Source: Oreohelix idahoensis (Eukaryota; Mollusca; Gastropoda; Stylommatophora; Oreohelicidae). From it: a stretch of DNA of 64,000 nucleotides. Positions 61,001 through 64,000 of this stretch are shown here, in pieces (positions within the stretch are counted from its first letter, which is position 1; the number at the start of each line of letters is the position of its first letter). The notes beneath the pieces were generated by a model. It worked only from the letters and a program-made list of their open reading frames with translations. It had not been told where the DNA came from and did not search any database. The position numbers and the translations under genes are program-made. The stretch spans positions 1-64,000 of the forward strand of contig JAMPIV010004267.1 of the NCBI GenBank assembly GCA_024509875.1. The letters are read 5' to 3'.

Positions 61001-64000
61001 CATTGTTGTTCTCCTGCAAGACTTACTTACATTGTTGTTCTCCAACAAAGGCTTATTTACATTGTTGTTCTCCTACAAGGCTTACTTACATTGTTGTTCT
61101 CCTACAAGCTTACTTACATTTTTGTTCTCCTACAAAGACTTACTTACATTGTTGTTCTCCTCTTACTTACATTGTTGTTCTCCTACAAAGACTTACTTAC
61201 ATTGTTGTTCTCCTACAAAGACTTACTTACATTGTTGTTCTCCTACAAAGACTTACTTACATTGTTGTTCTCCTACAAGACTTACTTACATTGTTGTTCT
61301 CCTACAAAGACTTACTTACATTGTTGTTCTCCTACAAAGACTTACTTACATTGTTGTTCTCCTACAAGACTTACTTACATTGTTGTTCTCCTACAAAGAC
61401 TTACTTACATTGTTGTTCTCCTACAAGACTTACTTACATTGTTGTTCTCCTACAAAGACTTACTTACATTGTTGTTCTCCTACAAAGATTTACTTACATT
61501 GTTGTTCTCCTACAAGCTTACTTACATTTTTGTTCTCCTACAAGGCTTACTTACATTGTTGTTCTCCTACAAAGAATTACTTACATTGTAGTTCTCCTAC
61601 AAAGACTTACTTACAATGTTTTTCTCCTACAAAGACTTACTTACATTGTTGTTCTCCTACAAAGACTTACTTACATTGTTGTTCTCCTACAAAGACTTAC
61701 TTACATTGTTGTTCTCCTACAAGGCTTACTTACATTGTTGTTCTCCTACAAAGACTTACTTACATTGTTGTTCTCCTACAAAACTTACTTACATTGTTGT
61801 TCTCCTACAAAGGCTTACTTACATTGTTGTTCTCCTACAAAGACTTACTTACATTGTTGTTCTCCTACAAGGCTTACTTACATTGTTGTTCTCCTACAAG
61901 ACTTACTTACATTGTTGTTCTCCTTACAAGACTTACTTACATTGTTGTTCTCCTACAAGACTTACTTACATTGTTGTTCTCCTACAAGACTTACTTATAT
62001 TGTTGTTCTCCTACAAGGCTTACTTACATTGTTGTTCTCATACAAAGACTTACTTACTCATACATTGTTGTTCTCCTACAAAGGCTTACTTACATTGTTG
62101 TTCTCCTACAAAGACTTACTTACATTGTTGTTCTCCTACAAAGACTTACTTACATTGTTGTTCTCCTACAAAGACTTACTTACATTGTTGTTCTCCTACA
62201 AAGACTTACTTACATTGTTGTTCTCCTACAAAGACTTACTTACATTGTTGTTCTCCTACAAGGCTTACTTACATTGTTGTTCTCCTACAAAGACTTACTT
62301 ACATTGTTGTTCTCCTACAAAGACTTACTTACATTGTTGTTCTCCTACAAAGACTTACTTACATTGTTGTTCTCCTACAAGGCTTACTTACATTGTTGTT
62401 CTCCTACAAAGACTTACTTACATTGTTGTTCTCCTACAAAGACTTACTTACATTGTTGTTCTCCTACAAGACTTACTTACATTGTTGTTCTCCTACAAAG
62501 ACTTACTTACATTGTTGTTCTCCTACAAAGACTTACTTACATTGTTGTTCTCCTACAAAGACTTACTTACATTGTTGTTCTCCTACAAAGACTTACTTAC
62601 ATTGTTGTTCTTCTTCAAGACTTACTTACATTGTTGTTCTCCTACAAAGACTTACTTACATTGTTGTTCTCCTGCAAAGGATTATTTACATTTTTGTTCT
62701 CCTACAAAGACTTACTTACATTGTTGTTCTCCTGCAAAGGCTTATTTACATTTTTGTTCTCCTACAAGGCTTACTTACATTGTTGTTCTCCTACAAAGAC
62801 TTACTTACATTGTTGTTCTCCTACAAAGACTTACTTACATTGTTGTTCTCCTACAAGACTTACTTACATTGTTGTTCTCCTACAAGACTTACTTACATTG
62901 TTGTTCTCCTACAAGACTTACTTACATTGTTGTTCTCCTACAAGGCTTACTTACATTGTTGTTCTCCTACAAAGACTTACTTACATTGTTGTTCTCCTAC
63001 AAGACTTACTTACATTGTTGTTCTCCTACAAGACTTACTTACATTGTTGTTCTCCTACAAAGACTTACTTACATTGTTGTTCTCCTACAAGACTTACTTA
63101 CATTGTTGTTCTCCTACAAAGGCTTATTTACATTGTTGTTCTCCTACAAGGCTTACTTACATTGTTGTTCTCCTACAAAGACTTACTTACATTGTTGTTC
63201 TCCTACAAAGACTTATTTACATTGTTGTTCTCCTACAAGACTTACTTACATTGTTGTTCTCCTACAAGACTTACTTACATTGTTGTTCTCCTACAAAGAC
63301 TTACTTACATTGTTGTTCTCCTACAAGACTTACTTACATTGTTGTTCTCCTACAAAGACTTACTTACATTGTTGTTCTCCTACAAGACTTACTTACATTG
63401 TTGTTCTCCTACAAAGGCTTATTTACATTGTTGTTCTCCTACAAAGACTTACTTACATTGTTGTTCTCCTACAAGACTTACTTACATTGTTGTTCTCCTA
63501 CAAAGGCTTACTTACATTGTTGTTCTCCTACAAGACTTACTTACATTGTTGTTCTCCTACAAGGCTTACTTACATTGTTGTTCTTCTACAAAGACTTACT
63601 TACATTGTTGTTCTCCTACAAGACTTACTTACATTGTTTTTCTCCTACAAGACTTACTTACATTGTTGTTCTCCTACAAAACTTACTTACATTGTTGTTC
63701 TCCTACAAAGGCTTACTTACATTGTTGTTCTCCTACAAAGGCTTACTTACATTGTTGTTCTCCTACAAAGACTTACTTACATTGTTGTTCTCCTACAAAG
63801 GCTTATTTACATTGTTGTTCTCCTACAAAGGCTTACTTACATTGTTGTTCTCCTACAAAGACTTACTTATGTTGTTGTTCTCCTACAAAGACTTACTTAC
63901 ATTGTTGTTCTCCTACAAAGACTTACTTACATTGTTTTTCTCCTGCAAGACTTACTTACATTGTTGTTCTCCTACAAAGGCTTATTTACATTGTTGTTCT
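49034..64000 (+). repeat. 29/30-bp satellite, right block (about 505 monomers, continues past the window)
   Basis: The same monomer as 39906-41480. Higher-order structure: the rare variant TGATCTCATAC followed by CATCGTTG recurs at 50021, 55350 and 60647 (spacing about 5.3 kb), with the same train of variants after it (CATACG, TTCTTC, GATCTCC, ACGTTG). Another variant group (ACATTTTTG, GAATTAC, ATTGTAGTT, ACAATGTTTTTC) recurs at about 51370, 53770, 56110, 56890, 58995 and 61515. Small irregular indels cluster at 54360-54520 and 57280-58580. Open frames up to 1867 codons result from the stop-free monomer. Confidence 0.98.

Overview
This is eukaryotic, repeat-dominated DNA. Non-LTR retrotransposons, a mariner, a hAT remnant, a tRNA-derived SINE, an LTR-type element and many minisatellites fill it, and I see no host gene I can defend. 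The mix of element families looks like an invertebrate animal, and a mollusc (possibly a sea slug) is my best guess. That guess comes from general familiarity with such LINE and mariner families, not from any diagnostic gene.

Layout. 1-3199 (minus) is an uninterrupted but window-truncated ORF of a non-LTR retrotransposon of the restriction-like-endonuclease (R2/R4/NeSL) type; its probable 5' UTR runs up to a (TA)n tract at 3871-3959. 4753-6080 resembles a long terminal repeat related to the one at 41-49 kb and carries a 59-bp tandem array. 6150-7636 is a broken APE-type LINE with a TAAG tail; a second, inverted copy lies at 11999-12406. 8.6-9.35 kb holds two dispersed repeat families and a SINE. 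At 9.9-11 kb a LINE C-terminus has had one coding stretch amplified into twelve 53-bp copies, followed by a 46-bp array. 13302-14640 is a full-length mariner with 43-bp TIRs, TA flanks and a transposase broken by two frameshifts. 17.4-18.6 kb has LINE C-terminal fragments. 18773-20521 is a 34-bp satellite of about 51 copies. 24.9-27.8 kb has arrays of 12, 53, 42 and 43 bp. 28947-29503 is a hAT transposase remnant. 33.4-38.6 kb has LINE scraps, including one with an RNase H domain.

From 39906 to the window end lies one large satellite of 29/30-bp monomers (over 16 kb seen, roughly 550 monomers). It is interrupted at 41481-49033 by a 7.55-kb LTR-type element with long (about 1.3 kb) direct repeats, gag-like minus-strand ORFs and no recognisable pol. 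The satellite is stop-free in all three plus frames, so its very long ORFs look like consequences of the monomer, not genes.

The observations I rate highest are: the satellite monomer, read on the minus strand, resembles the 3' terminus plus TAAG tail of the LINE family present at 6-7.6 kb, suggesting the array was seeded by LINE 3' ends; the pol-less LTR element nested in that array; and the intact RLE retrotransposon ORF. All homology statements are from reading the sequence by eye; no search or alignment was run.
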